Shown here piece after piece: positions 24,801 to 36,696 of a DNA stretch of 64,000 bases (within the stretch, counting starts at the first letter, position 1; each line of letters opens with the position of its first letter). The position numbers and the translations under genes were made by a program. Below the pieces are notes generated by a model. The model saw only the letters and a list, made by a program, of their open reading frames with translations. It was not told the origin of the DNA and made no database searches. Origin of the DNA: Irpex lacteus (Eukaryota; Basidiomycota; Agaricomycetes; Polyporales; Irpicaceae); the NCBI GenBank assembly GCA_001986395.2, contig MQVO02000019.1:434001-498000 (forward strand), written 5' to 3'.

Positions 24801-26778
24801 CCACATCGTCAAGTCAGCAATGAGCACTCCATAAAACAACATGCTAGAGCAATTGAGGAAACTTGGCACTCACGATGTCTAATCCAGTAAGGTCTCCGGC
24901 TGTCAAGCTGTCATACAGCCCTCTCACTGCACGTGCACGAACAGTTGCGTCCGCATTGACGGTCGCAACGACCAAATCTTCCTCTTGCCTTACCTCTCCA
25001 GCGGCTGCGCCAGCTTGAGGAAGCTGCACGGACAAAGACAACAACAGCTGCTCCACATGGTTCTTATCCGTGTCTGCCTCAAAGGCCTCTTGGTCTTCAC
25101 CATTTGAAGTGGAAAGTGCCTCCTGGAATGCTCTCTGTAACGTGGTGGGGTGCCGCTGATGTATATGCACCAACAAAGAACGAGCTCTCGCTTGGACCTG
25201 GCTTGCATTACCAGTGGCGTCGGTTGGCTCTGTGGTATGGGGAGAGTGTAGGGAGAGGAGAATCAGCCCGCTTGTCATGGAGTGAAGGATAGTCTGTGGA
25301 ATCTCGTTGACGTTGGAAGTCACCAAAGAGGTGAGGATACCGAATGCGCGTTCGTCGTCCAAACTGTGGAATATCAGAATTAAGCAACTAGAAATGAGGA
25401 AAATGAAGGACGTACCGAGAAAGGAGGTTTTGAACCAGTGGGGCAACGAACTTCTCTGTACCGGCATACTTCAGAAGTTCCTTCAACTCTAAATCCACCC
25501 CACTAACGTGTTTCGTTGTAAGTTCAGAATACAACAGTGCAAAGCGAAGCCAGAAAAACGCACTTTAACGCTAGAACGGCCTTCACTACACTTCGTGATA
25601 TCGCAGCATCTGGAACCGACGCCTGAGCAGCACATATGCTCCCTAGCGTTCGTAGAACCTGGGTAGTGGACACAAGTTTGGCGCACGAGGTGACGGCTTT
25701 CAGTATGGTAGTAAGAGCGTCCGCGGAAAGGGGATACGTGTGTGATAATGCAGACAGGAGGAGGTACGAGGAGAGCTATTATATGTCAGAGAGCGCCAGA
25801 AGTTGATATGCGAAGAAACATACTCACGATTACTTCTGCGACCAATGCTTGTTTTTGGGATTGCTTTTGTACATCCGGTTTCGAGTTTGAGCACTCTTGC
25901 AAAGGTTGAATGGCGGAGGGGAGCAACCAAGCAAGGGTCGCTTCCGCCGAAGAGTCGTTTTTCTGGACTTTGGTTTTGTGTACTGTTCTCTTGACGAACT
26001 CGAGGAGCACGCCGACATGGAAAGCAATGAGTGGGCGGTGTAGGGTGTTTGTGCCTAAAGCGATAGACGAAGGCAGAAGAGATGCTACAAAGCGAGCAAA
26101 GTCGGTGTTGTCGGGTTTCGTCATGATGTCAACCAGTGCGGTGTGTGTTAGAGGACTAGAGGTCGTCTTGTAAGGTAGCAAGGCGGAGAATTTGGATTCC
26201 GCTCTGTGTGATAATGAATATGGCTTTTGAACCGAGTGAAAATCTTCGTACGCACTTTATGTCCAGTATGGAGAGCATTTTCTTGAAATGAGGTGATTCC
26301 TGGTAGGGCAGGAATACTGCGAGAACGACCTCAATGTTGAATTCATTGACCCTGACACGAAAGGTGAGTGTTGCTACGATTAAAATCTGCGACATACTAC
26401 GCACCTGAATCGCCGTACAAGCCACTCGATGACTTTACTGGCTGGGGCTTCCAACAAGTAAGGACCCAGCAAAGGTAATAATCCACCAATTGCGACATCC
26501 AGCTGTTTGTTTGCTTCAGCGGTAAGCAGAGTCCTGTCCGTTACTTTCGCAGCGTCGGACAATAGAGCATCTTCGTAGTCTGAGATAGTTGGTTGGATAG
26601 ATTTCAGGCGTTGAAAGCCGTTGACACCGAGTGCATGGATTGAGTCGAGATCGTGCTGGTCGGCCTCGCGGGGAGTGAATAGATACGATTGAGTGGGCTG
26701 TCGGCGAGACCTGTCGACGAGCAAAGATGCGTTTAATGATGCGCCCTGAGCCAGCTGCCTGGCGAGGCTCGACGCCAT
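18891..26778 (-). CDS. UTP10: U3 snoRNP / SSU processome component UTP10 (HEATR1-like)
   Basis: Giant HEAT-repeat scaffold of the t-UTP subcomplex, needed in the nucleolus for pre-18S rRNA processing and for rDNA transcription. The N-terminus is diagnostic: [50 protein letters not shown] block [13 protein letters not shown], and [18 protein letters not shown]. Leucine-rich HEAT helices follow over more than 20 short exons (e.g. [49 protein letters not shown]). The C-terminal BP28CT domain is present ([54 protein letters not shown]). The last exons read [21 protein letters not shown] and, after a short intron, [20 protein letters not shown] to a stop at 18891. About 2,000 residues, as expected. 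No lesion seen. Confidence 0.95.
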
Positions 26779-27682
26779 TTTGAACAGCGATCAAACGTCG
26801 GGAGGAGGTCGTCCGGGTCGGTGGCTGAAATGAGTTGAACAGAAAAAGTTTCGGTCCAGGCTCCGGATCAGAAAACGCCACCAAGCCCAGTTTACCACTA
26901 ATCGAGCCAGCGCTTGACTATCTTTGTGACAGTCACGGCGGTAGAAGACGCCCAACTCCGAGTCGGAGCTCGTGAGATTCAGTCCACTAGTGACGAGTGA
27001 CGAGATGAACGTTGAACTGTAAGCTATACCACATTCCATCTATCTCGACTACCAAAACGTAAAGCTTGCACAATGCGCACAAGGCCTTAGCCTCCATAAT
27101 GAACGCGTAAGCACGAGCTTTGGGCGCCGAAGCTTCAACTACGGATGCAGGAATGGATTGACAACCTCATAGTAGCACCGAGGGGCCCCAGGCCATATCG
27201 ATCTACTTACTACTAGCGCACTTTGAGGTTTGTAAAGGTATGTGCTATTTTCCGATATAAATATGCAGAACTGACGTTGCAACTTGAATAGGATGCCAGA
27301 CTCAATGCGCAGATTTGCTTTACTGGCAGGCACTGCTGCTGAAATTAAATACACATTGTCTCCGTGCCGCACATCGACATGATGTCGGTCAGGCCGGAAC
27401 AAGGCTTGCTGGCAATGGCGACACACAGATGTATGGATACACATATTAACGTTGGCCTAGATAACCATTTTGGTAAGTCACGCTCGTACTCCCCTCTGAC
27501 GAATGGCCTACTAGTACGCGTTGCTTGCATGATTTTAATTGCTTTCCAGTCTTCAATCTGTGTTTCTATGGCTATGAAGAAACATATATAAACTGAGAGA
27601 TTTCAGGCGGCCATTCCGCCAACTGTTCTGGCATTCCTACCATAGCCACATTCCCGCCTGAATCCATTTCATCGTTGTTGCC
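26779..27682. other. Divergent intergenic region
   Basis: Between the UTP10 start and the first WPGY-family gene. It must hold both promoters. Short frames on both strands (for example 27139-27530 minus, 27364-27591 plus) overlap each other, have no splice continuation and match nothing I know. Confidence 0.45.
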
Positions 27683-28409
27683 ATGCCGGTGAGCATCGCT
27701 CTTGACTCTCTGCCTTTAAGAATTTACGGACTGAATACGTGTATAGTCTCATTCAGACGATCTCTCCATCCCGATGGTGAACCGTCATGTTATAATTCCC
27801 CAGAATGAGTACCAACCTCCGACCTCCCCCACCGATGGGTTTACTCCTGCGAATGCCATTTCCTTCAGGCATAACGGTGAACCTGGAATCCCCGTAAAAG
27901 TAGCCCTCGATTCCTGCAAACAATGCGGTGAAGATTGCGCTGGCTTGGAGGGGGGTAACGCTCTCTCTCCAATAGCTGCCACGGGCAACAAAGTCACACT
28001 GCGACTTGATGTTGGTATCGCATATCCTAAAGTTGACTGACGTACTTCTAACCACCCTCTTGCGAAAATAGTGGCCTGGCTGCCAGCCTTGGAGCACCCA
28101 AATCAATGTCACAAGTACACATAACGGCGCAACACAGATATGCACCAAAGCTAAGCTTTCTCGTGAGATTGCCAAAGCCATCCGAACCTTCTGCGAGCCA
28201 AAAGTAAGTGTCTCATGCTTATCAGCTCATCCCACTTCGCCAAACCTTGAATCCATTGCTTTCAACAGAAACACTACAGGTCGAATAGTTGGCAAGATTT
28301 TGACTATTTAGCACCGGGATCTATGGCGCTTGACCGACTCGTCATATTAGAATTTAGACACGTATCGAAAGGGTCCTACCAACCTGTTCTTCTCTATCGT
28401 GTTGCATGA
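27683..28409 (+). CDS. WPGY-family protein, copy A (uncharacterised basidiomycete family)
   Basis: I recognise the family as a recurrent Agaricomycete protein with no named domain, and give it no function. The first coding exon is only ATGCCG, followed by an intron of about 60 bases. Exon 2 encodes SHSDDLSIPMVNRH and a segment with GEPGIPVKVALD; its end TLRLD is spliced to WPGCQPWSTQINV, the signature WPGY-PW block. The helix AKLSREIAKAIRTFCEPK follows, and the last exon ends LVILEFRHVSKGSYQPVLL. That closing motif (L-x(2)-LRHVSxGSWQPxL) recurs in copies B, C and D. All four exons join in frame. Length about 190 residues. No signal peptide or membrane segment. It may act together with the adjacent DVGYIDEDGAF-family genes, with which copies alternate. 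Frames on the opposite strand here are shadows. Confidence 0.7.
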
Positions 28410-28440
28410 GCACTCGAGTTCTATCTCGGTGGATTAGACT

Positions 28441-28727
28441 CATACTGTACTTTTTCGACCTTAACGGGGGTCACGGGTCACGGAGAGCCCTCGAATGATG
28501 TTATTTGGGCGCTTGTCACGGGTCACGGTGAAGGTATGTTGTTGAATTCTGGCGGGCTGGGGCACTACGTACTCTCATATGGTCACGATTTTGGCGGGCC
28601 TGCGGCGCCCAGTGTTGCTAAAGTAGCGGGTGTCACGGTCCCACCCCCGCCGATGTTGCTAAAATTTAGCAACACACCGTGTCACGAGTCACACCCGGCC
28701 CCGTTAAGGTCGAAAAAGTACAGTATG
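28441..28727. mobile_element. MITE-like element with 29-bp perfect terminal inverted repeats
   Basis: The left end (28441-28469) begins CATACTGTACTTTTTCGACC and its exact reverse complement closes the element at 28699-28727. The 287-bp interior has no open frame of note. It contains repeated GTCACGGGTCACGG-type blocks (near 28470 and 28518) and a small palindrome TTGCTAAAATTTAGCAA (28655-28671). If the terminal CA/TG bases are discounted, the ends are TA-CTGTAC...GTACAG-TA, consistent with a TA duplication as made by Tc1/mariner transposases, but the palindromic flank makes the duplication uncertain. Non-autonomous, since it encodes nothing. Confidence 0.75.
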
Positions 28728-29412
28728 TGCCTAGTGACATATGCAATAATACTACTTATGCATCATAAAATTTACCGTGGGGACTTTGATTAGAAAGAGA
28801 TAAAACATGGAAAATCATCTCGTATACGGTTGTATTGTCACTACTGTCATTTTCTTAGTTGTGCCTAGACCTGCGCCGCCGCCGTCACGGTACCACCGGC
28901 AGCATCTTCTCATCTTAATCCGGACTACTCCATGCCCCCAAACTGCAATACCATGCCTCGTGAATACACGGCTCAGGCTTCATGCTATTTTGTCGTCGTA
29001 ACTAGTCACGGTTTCAACTTATCTTGGACATGTCAGACTTTTCTAATTGCCTCTGTAATGCTTCAAGTTATGCGGCCATATGTAAGCCGTCTCAGATATA
29101 CAGCTTGTATTAATTAGCACACACTATGCAGTATAAATTATTTCACACTATAAAAAGAAGTAGTAACAGCACAAAAGTTCGGCCAATCCAACTACATCCT
29201 TGAAGAACCCTTCCTAATCTGGGGGTTACACTTGCTCGGTGATAGCCGGCATTAAGCGTCTGCAGAGGCGCCGGGCGGTACTCGCAAATTGAATTCTGTC
29301 GCACACTCTTGTCGCCAACAACGTCTACGCAGAATTGCGATGATGGCCACATATGCCCTTCTCATACTCATGCCTTCCTTGCGAGCTGCCTTGATCTGTA
29401 CATTTGCCTGCG

Positions 29413-30870
29413 ATGGGTGAAGCTGTGAGTGTTTTCGCTGAACAACTCGCAAAGTACAAATACGAACACGCGTTATCTTGATGGTGGCTTGAGCCGACGA
29501 ATAGACCACTCATACGTGAACGCGTGAATATGAAGTAGAGATTGGAGATGTGGGCTATATCGACGAGGACGGCGCATTTCAACTGCTTTTCAATGTCATC
29601 TATGCCGCTGACCACAAACTGAACGCCAATTCAGACCCTGACGACTCCGTTCCTCTAGAGTATAACAAGGCATCTATCGAAACGAAGGAGAAGTTCTGCA
29701 GGACTGGGCCGCTACATAGTTCCAGTGTTCACAGTCATCATATACAGGGACAACTGTCAGCGTGCGTACCACCACTCTCTTCTGCCCCTCACTGTTCTCA
29801 AGAACCTGGAAAATCAGCGAGTCAACGATCCCCTACGCAGGCGGCGTGTTATCCTATCGATTTCAATGTAGCAGTCAGCGCGGTGCTTTTCTAATGCTCT
29901 GGAACGATACAAAAAAGTCAATCGTTCGGCGACACGGTCGCAAATTCGAGAGGTATATGCGCCAACATCACTAGAACTGGGTCGAATATGCAAGAGATCC
30001 AGGTCACCTTGGTATTCAGTGCCAGCCAAAAGATATTTATCTTGGTCTGTGGCGTGGTCAAAACGTCTAGCTGGACTGTCGGCGCCTTTATTGGAGAAGG
30101 CATCCGTGCTCACGAGATAGCTTTGGAGGGACAACAGGGCCCAATCATCAATGTTAACCTACAATACTCGTCCCAAGAAACTTGCGGATCTCTACCGGTG
30201 GCGCCGCAGTGGCCCCTCTCATCGTGTCTTCCCTTACACCGACTCGCCTGTCCCATCGCCCCATAACGCCCCCCTCGAGCCCTATTGGCCTAGAGCCCGT
30301 GATTCAGGAGCCAGTGCTGAAAGACCAGTGTCTGTTCTCGTGCCACTTTAACATGGAATATCGGCAGCTTTTGCCTAGTAAGATTATTGCAACCGCGGAT
30401 GTCCCTGATGTTAGTGAGACAGACGAATCAGGTGGCGACGGTAGTCATGAATGACCAGTCTCTACCACCAACATCAGTATACTGAGTTAGAAGTCAATTA
30501 CCCAACCGTAAGCCTCATATCTTGTCCGCTCAGTGTCCCGATTTTGCTGACCAGTATATGTGACAGCGCCGCCACCCGTTGGACTATATTCTGGATTATA
30601 TTCTCGAGGTCTGTTACTCAATATACAACCTGCTACCGTGACTGGAATTCTCGTGAATAATAGTTCTCTAAGGCGGAGGTGGGTATAGCTAGCCACGAGG
30701 ACCTCAACAAGCTCAATATGGTATGATTCGATGATAATTTTCTCTGCAGTATGTATGACTGATCTAGACGCATGCAGGGCGACGATTGGCCCGAAACTCT
30801 TGCGTATCAGTTATGAGAATTATCTTTCGAAGTCATAGTCGATCAATCCGGAGGTATGTTGCTATATGCT
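29413..30870 (+). pseudogene. Decayed DVGYIDEDGAF-family gene (paralogue of 33695-35144)
   Basis: Aligned exon by exon with the intact copy. The start ATGGGTGAAGCT matches ATGGGCGAAGCT at 33695. An in-frame TGA at 29479, after 22 codons, replaces the start of the conserved LWWP motif. Downstream, exons with EVEIGDVGYIDEDGAF, LSYRFQCSSQRGAFLMLW, LVCGVVKTSSWTVGAF, LDYILE-like LDYILEV and GDDWPETLAYQ are still readable, but in shifting frames, with a further stop at 29972-29974 and a frameshift before the KTSSWTVG block. A degenerate end reads VIVDQSGG and, past a possible intron, TVGRLSTDE. At least two stops plus one shift make a product unlikely. The span to 30870 is approximate. Confidence 0.8.
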
Positions 30871-31974
30871 CTGATGCAACGCCCCTCTCATGAAGTTTCG
30901 CGACTGTCGGTAGACTCTCAACGGATGAGACCTCAACATCCTTATCCTCCACTCCAAATGTGATCGAGGACCCCATACCGATCGAGGTTATCGATAATCG
31001 ATACTTCTCTGTCATGAACGAGACCGACGATGTTTTTTCCCGACGGAAGCCCTCCACGATATTCTTCTCCGGGTCCAGCCACGTCACTCGTCGATTCTCG
31101 TCACCGAAGCCTAAAACATCGTTTTTTGAGGTTTACTAATGAGAAAGCGATTAGGTCCTCCTGCTTTGCCCGCCGAGCAAAATCTCATACGAGAGAAAGA
31201 CGCTGAATCCGGAAAATGGAAGACTAACTACTTTATGGATTGGCAGAAAGAGGGATAGCTGGCTTCGAAAGCATTTTGTATCGCCTCTCGCTAGAGTGGG
31301 GCGCAGCAGGGAAAAGCAAACCATGGAAAAACGTTCTTTCAACAAGGGCGACTAGAGTTTACACAGATAAAGTGATTCATCATCCTTGGTGTAAGTTCCG
31401 CATCAACATACGACGATTTTATTCAACTTACTCAGCGTAGGTATACATTCGAGGCGTTAGGTACGGGAGTCTGAGTATGTAATGCATACCTTCCGATATG
31501 ATCCTCATTGATACGAGCGACCTGGTGTGTTCAGTTTGTGCGCTCGAGTGAAGCTCCCGAAGTTTGTTCAAGACCCACAGAGCAGTGAACCCTGCATCTC
31601 CGTAAAGCGCGGCTGATACAGTTCACACGCCATCATCACAAATTCCACATAGCTGTGTGGAATCTCTGAGGTGCTTCTCCCGAGCGCGGGATCACAGCTG
31701 CCGTAGTCAAATGTGTACGTGCACTGCTCGGGTTAATGGCACTTTTTGATAATGTTGTCCGTTTTGGTAGCTGAACTGGTACAACACGGCCGTACGCATG
31801 ATGAAGAAACGTCATCTGTGGCCGTATATCAAGCCGCGTGGCTGCAAGGCGACCAGTCTTCCAGCAATCCATGGACTTCGAACAGCTAACGTGGATGCCA
31901 GTGACATAATGGTATAAAGTCTTATAGGCACTACGCATTGTACAAGACTGTTGCAGTAGCCTTTCGTTCACATC
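30871..31974. other. Gene-poor stretch between duplicates
   Basis: The first 70 bases may still belong to the pseudogene tail (TVGRLSTDE-like peptide). A plus-strand frame near 31240-31440 contains KPWKNVLSTRATRVYTDK, which weakly recalls the middle of a WPGY protein, but no start, signature block or end is present. Otherwise I see nothing; the promoter of copy B should be at the right end. Confidence 0.35.
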
Positions 31975-32636
31975 ATGGTACGCAGCTGTACTATCGACCA
32001 CAACCCACCGCTGATACGGTCTGAAATCCCAGACGAGTATACACACGAACGCCGATTATCCCAACTTCTATCTGCACGGCACCGTCGTTCCACAGGTAGT
32101 CTACTCTCGCGTATCGGCCCCATATCCACTCTTCCCTTCTATCTTATTCTCCGAGGGACAACTGCCCGGTGTCAATCTGCACGCGGCCTTGAACGGGGTC
32201 GCCGGTATCCCCGACCGCGACAGTCGTCCTACAACAACTATGACCAGTACGAAGATCAAAATTCGTATCATGGTATGCGCACCATCTCTTTCGCATGTCA
32301 TGTTATGTTGGAGCTCATATGACCGCTAGTGGCCCGGGTACGGAGAATTCAGCAGGGATATTAATGCGAAAGAGCACACAAAGACGGGCGAATCAATTCC
32401 CAAGTGGAAGCTGGCGTTTTGCGTCGCTCAGACCGTCCACGCGTTTTATACTGTGAGTATCTCTGCCTTGTCTATATACACACATTCTGATCAAGTCCAT
32501 CCAGAGCGGAGCCGTTTCTACTAATGCGGGAGTTTGGGATATTCGAAATATACGCTTTGAATACCTGCAGTTGTTGGAGCTACGGCAGGTCTCGACGGGT
32601 TCGTGGCAGCCTGTACTTGTGTACTGCCTCTCTTGA
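31975..32636 (+). CDS. WPGY-family protein, copy B
   Basis: Same family and gene plan as copy A. The first coding exon is the bare ATG, followed directly by an intron (GTACGC...CCCAG, about 54 bases). Exon 2 reads TSIHTNADYPNFYLHGTVVP, then FSEGQLPGVNLHAALNG, and ends KIKIRIM. It splices to WPGYGEFSRDINAKEHTKTG, continues to WKLAFCVAQTVHAFYT, and the last exon (SGAVSTNAGVWDIRNIRFEY) ends LLELRQVSTGSWQPVLVY. An in-frame TGA just upstream of exon 2 rules out simple extension, so the ATG-intron start is needed; copies A and C share it. About 190 residues, no lesions. Function unknown. A decayed relative of this copy lies at 37735-38181. Confidence 0.68.
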
Positions 32637-33694
32637 ATGAACGCTACGCAAAGCCGACAGTGGAACTCTATCAGTACGTGGCCACATCTTAATATTGTAT
32701 TCTTTCCATTTTACTGGCGCATGCTTCTGTGTAGGCAATCATACGATCTATAGTACTTGTCCGCTCCCACACCTGTGATTTCATTGCAGCTACCCACCAA
32801 GATGTTTCCTTGCATTCGATATGTATATGCTACGACTTCGTATAAAACCGCCACTACCAACTCAAACCATGAGCAGCATCGCAGGCCTAGTCCCTGAGAC
32901 GGCTGCAGTCTGAATGGCGGGTACATATGTAGGTCGGACTAATTTGGGCCCTAACTTGTTTCTTAGTATATAGATATCCAATCAGACGGTCGGCTATGCC
33001 GTGAGTGATAGTCTAAATTTCTTTTGGGCCCGCTGACTAGTACACGTACGCAGGTCGAACCATTGGTATCAAGACTGCCTTGGATTGAATATGTGCCAAA
33101 TTTTGTCATGGTATACTATGATAAATCCGCTTCCAACACGATTGTAATATGCGATCGTTCAATGTGGTATATAGGTGGCGCAACAAAAGCTATACTAAAT
33201 CCGACCTCGTAAACCGAACATTTGATGCCCCGACCATATAGGAACGCTTATCGACTGTCATTTTAGTCTATCTATCATCGATCATCTCACACTCATTGGC
33301 CATCAGGTCTCAGATGTGATGCCGCATCTGGCAGTTGAAATTGGCCGCACACAGCTTCTGCTGAAATCACCAGAGCCGACGCGAGTTTCGTTGAAAGCAT
33401 TTATATCCGCTGCCAGTACGTTCTGTGCAAACTCAATCCATTCCTGTGCTCTCAACCTAAACACTGTCTTCTTCAATTGTTCAGACCGTTAAGCTGTACT
33501 CTCCTGGTGCCTATGTCACCGGCTTACGCAATACCGTCGGGCTTCTATCAACCACATATACATGGTGAGCCGGCTGTGCAAACTTTGCAGGCTGAAGCGC
33601 TCCTCCCTTCTGCAACCTACAAAAGGTTCATGGCAGATGGCTATCCATTCCACCTCCTGCCCTCGGTCGTCTCGACATTTGCCGTCTACGTGAT
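32637..33694. other. Upstream region of the intact DVGYIDEDGAF-family gene
   Basis: Contains several short frames without recognised content (for example 33024-33212, ending ATKAILNPTS). The promoter of the gene starting at 33695 should lie at the right end. A frame open from 33477 to 33830 is an overlapping alternative reading of its first exon. Confidence 0.4.
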
Positions 33695-35144
33695 ATGGGC
33701 GAAGCTTCAAGAGTATACGCTGAAGAACTTCAAAAGCTCAAATATGGTCATCCGCTATGGTGGCCTGCACATACGAAAGGACCAGGTGGACGTGAGCGAG
33801 AAATCGAAATTGCTGACGTTGGGTATATAGATGAGGACGGTGCTTTCAAATCACTGTTCAACATTGCTCACAACCAGGAACATGAGCTGAACGGGAATGC
33901 TACCCTTCCCATCTCCACCCCTTTCCAACTGTTCAGCGACTCCGTCGACGTGAAACCATCCTACTTGTCAAAGGGCCCCTTGTGCAGCTTCAGTGTGAAA
34001 AGCAACCAAATCAAGGCAGAAATGACGGTGTACGTAGCAAGCCTGAACAATAAGAATTCGTCATCTTATACTGTGCTTGTACAGAGAAGATCCAGCGCTC
34101 AACACCGGAATCGCATTGTCATATCGCTTTCGATTTGAGAGCGAGCAGGGCGCATTCCTAGTGCTCTGGGACGATGCTACGAAGACAAAACTTTGCCGTC
34201 AACAACTGCAGCTCCAGAGCTATATGAAAGACCACCATGACAGCTGGTATACCTTCATAACCGACCAACTTCAGGTTGCTTGCAGATTGGAAGACATTGT
34301 TCTTGTATGTGGCTTCGTCAAGACATCAAGCTGGACAGTTGCTGCGTCTCTCGGCACACAAAGCCGCGCTCGCGAGCTGACATTGAGTGCACAGCTTGGT
34401 CCATTTATACATGTTGACGTAGGCTATTCTTTCCGCGAAGCGTGGCACTCTGGTCCCATCAATCAACGCAGCGGCCCAGCGGCCCGTGTCATCACAACGG
34501 ATGAAGCTTCGAAAGCTTCGTCGATCCCATCGCACAATCCCCTTCCACAGACCAAACCCCTCCCTCAGGCTAAAGACCAGTGCGTCTTTCTTAACTACTA
34601 CAAAATCAAGCGCCGTCTACCGTTATTTCCTACGAAGATAGTTGCCGCTGCGTCCCCCCCAAATCTACCCCCGAGTGAAGATGACACAGGAACTTTTGAG
34701 CCAGCTTTATCGAAGACAAACGATGATGTAGAGATTACGGAGGATTATGTTGCCGCTAGCGTACGTATTCTATCTGATGCTTCCATCAATGCCGGTGGCT
34801 TATAGCAATGAGAAACTCACTCAAAAACCTACATGACAGCCGCTCAGCCCGCTGGATATTATCTTGGACTACATCCTCGAGGTATGTCAAGGTTCCGACC
34901 CATGACGTAGAGAGCCGCTCTCATACGATTGCTTAGCGTTCCGATGCTTCTGTAGCTATAGCAAGCTATGATGACCTGGAGAACTTTGTCCTGGTCTGTA
35001 TTCATGTCTACCGGACATTATGATGTCTTCCGAAATCGTATTGATGATAACTTGATTCCACAGGACGATCAATGGCCCGTGACATTCATCAAAATGCTAC
35101 ACTCTCTTTCACCCACAATCGTTGTAAATGACTCCGGTAAGTAG
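33695..35144 (+). CDS. DVGYIDEDGAF-family protein (uncharacterised basidiomycete family)
   Basis: I recognise the family from Agaricomycetes (N-terminal G-x-PLW-x-P, then DVG-[IY]-I-x-x-DGAF-x-LFN), but it has no assigned function. Exon 1 starts MGEASRVYAEELQKLKYG, then HPLWWP, EIEIADVGYIDEDGAFKSLF and a Cys/Ser-rich block. After an intron come LSYRFRFESEQGAFLVLWDD, YMKDHHDSWYTF, VLVCGFVKTSSWTVAA and a Pro-rich region. Small exons carry SPLDIILDYILE, SDASVAIASYDDLENFVL and DDQWPVTFIKML, ending PTIVVNDS. The start is supported by its conservation in the pseudogene at 29413. The stop at 35142-35144 is used only if the GTAAGT at 35137 is not a donor. If it is spliced (to 35192), the frame continues as VGRL into the F-box gene. 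The decayed paralogue also has VGRL after its intron, which favours splicing. Confidence 0.72.
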
Positions 35145-36583
35145 GGATGACAAATTATTAACATCTGTTAATTCACTACATCGCTTACTAGTTGGACGGC
35201 TTGTGAATTCGCACGGCTATACGCCCAGTACCCCTTCACTTCCGCTGGAGATATTCATCCATATTGTCAAGGAACTTTCCGAATCCCCAACGACTCTCAA
35301 GAGTTGCTCTCTGGTTTGTCGTTCATTATCGCAAATGTGCAAGCCCTACCTCTTTAGTGTCTTGCGTATCCCTGGATTAATACGCACCGACCACCATCAA
35401 TCTGATTCCACAGATCGTTCAGTCTATGGACCACGCACTCGGGAATTTCTTATGTTTTTGACTTCCATTGACAGTCCTCCTAGCTTTTGCCATTTGGTAC
35501 GCACACTGTGCCTCAATGGCCACCAAAGCGATGGATCTTCCAAACTCTCCATCTCGCCACGAAGTATTTCATCGCTTCTCACTCATCTCCCCGGATTACG
35601 TGTCCTCGAGCTTCAATTTCTGGACGTTGGGGAGTCCACTCATGGCCGTTCTACTGCTGAATCAGACCCTCTTCTAGAGGCAAGGCAGTACCAGTGGGAT
35701 CTGGATATACTGTTTATTCGACACGTGGCCCTTAGAGAGCACGCCCTGGACGATTTCATGACCTTCTTAAGCTCCTTTGCCAGACTTGAAGTACTATGTA
35801 TCGACTTTTCGGAGGCACCTTGCACGGCGTCAAGTATCTCAACAAAGAAAACGACTCTTCATAATAAACTTCGGGCTACCAAATTCCTTTTCAGAGGGCT
35901 TTCCCCAATGACTCCGCACCAAACCGCAACTGATGGACTGCTGGACTCACTACTACGCGCTGACACTGCGGACTCTTTGCGGTCTATCGAGCTCAGCTGT
36001 GGTACAATGAAGGACGTGGAGTTAACAGGCCAATTCCTACGGAAGGCTGGTAAACACCTACGAGATGTCGCTATAGACATTTCCGATATAATTGAAGCAT
36101 CTTCCACAGGTTAGTAGATTTTGCGTCATAACACAAGCTGCCCCATATTAATTGGTCACGGGTGTAGATTGTGTGGGCACTGCAGACATGCTTAGTCTGT
36201 ACTCATGCAGTAACCTTCGTCGCCTTCGCATTCAGGTCTTCCCAGACGAACAGTTTCCCAGTCTGCATAGATGGGAGTGTGCCAGCAAGCTCTTTTCGGC
36301 GGTGCTGTTTACCGTTCCTCACACGGTCCAGTCTTTGACTATCATGCTTCAGTTTTCCAAAGATTCGATTGAGGATTGCAACATGATTGACTGGGAAGCA
36401 ATAGACGATTTGGGTGGGGATGCTTCCGGAAATAAGAGGCTTTCCTGCTTATCAGAGTTGACATTCGCCGGGAAGTTAGAGGTTGACGAGCAGGGCTACA
36501 TTGCTTTGCATCTACCTAACTGGAATAATAGGGGTGCCTTGAAATTCTCGGACACAGTGAGTTTAAAGCACCTACGATATTGA
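35128..36583 (+). CDS. F-box protein, possibly the C-terminal part of a fusion
   Basis: Substrate adaptor type protein of SCF ubiquitin ligases, by its F-box. The motif SLPLEIFIHIVKELSES, LKSCSLVCRSL and KPYLFSVLRI is at the N-terminus. Leucine-rich, irregular segments follow (FCHLVRTLCLNGHQ, SSLLTHLPGLRVLELQFLD, LRRLRIQVFPDEQF), as usual for the expanded basidiomycete F-box families. One intron (GTTAGT at about 36111 to about 36169) joins SST to DCVGTADM. The nearest stop is at 36581-36583, but a GTGAGT donor at 36557 with an acceptor ending at 36614 would carry the frame further. As a stand-alone gene its ATG (35128) lies inside the end of the preceding gene, an unusual overlap that also points to a fused transcript. 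Confidence 0.7.
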
Positions 36584-36696
36584 CTACACTACGCTGACAC
36601 TAGTACTGTCCCAGGTATTTTGGACCACTCATTTGGGCATTAAATACCCTCATGTGTTGCACAGGGATGTTCAGCCTAATCCAAACAGTACTGCCA

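Noticed and set aside
27753..28181. 142-codon minus-strand open frame
   Set aside because: It is antisense to WPGY copy A, whose plus-strand exons join in frame and match the paralogues.
30833..31087. 84-codon minus-strand frame (TWLDPEKNIVEGFRR)
   Set aside because: Overlaps the tail of the plus-strand pseudogene; no family, no linked exons.
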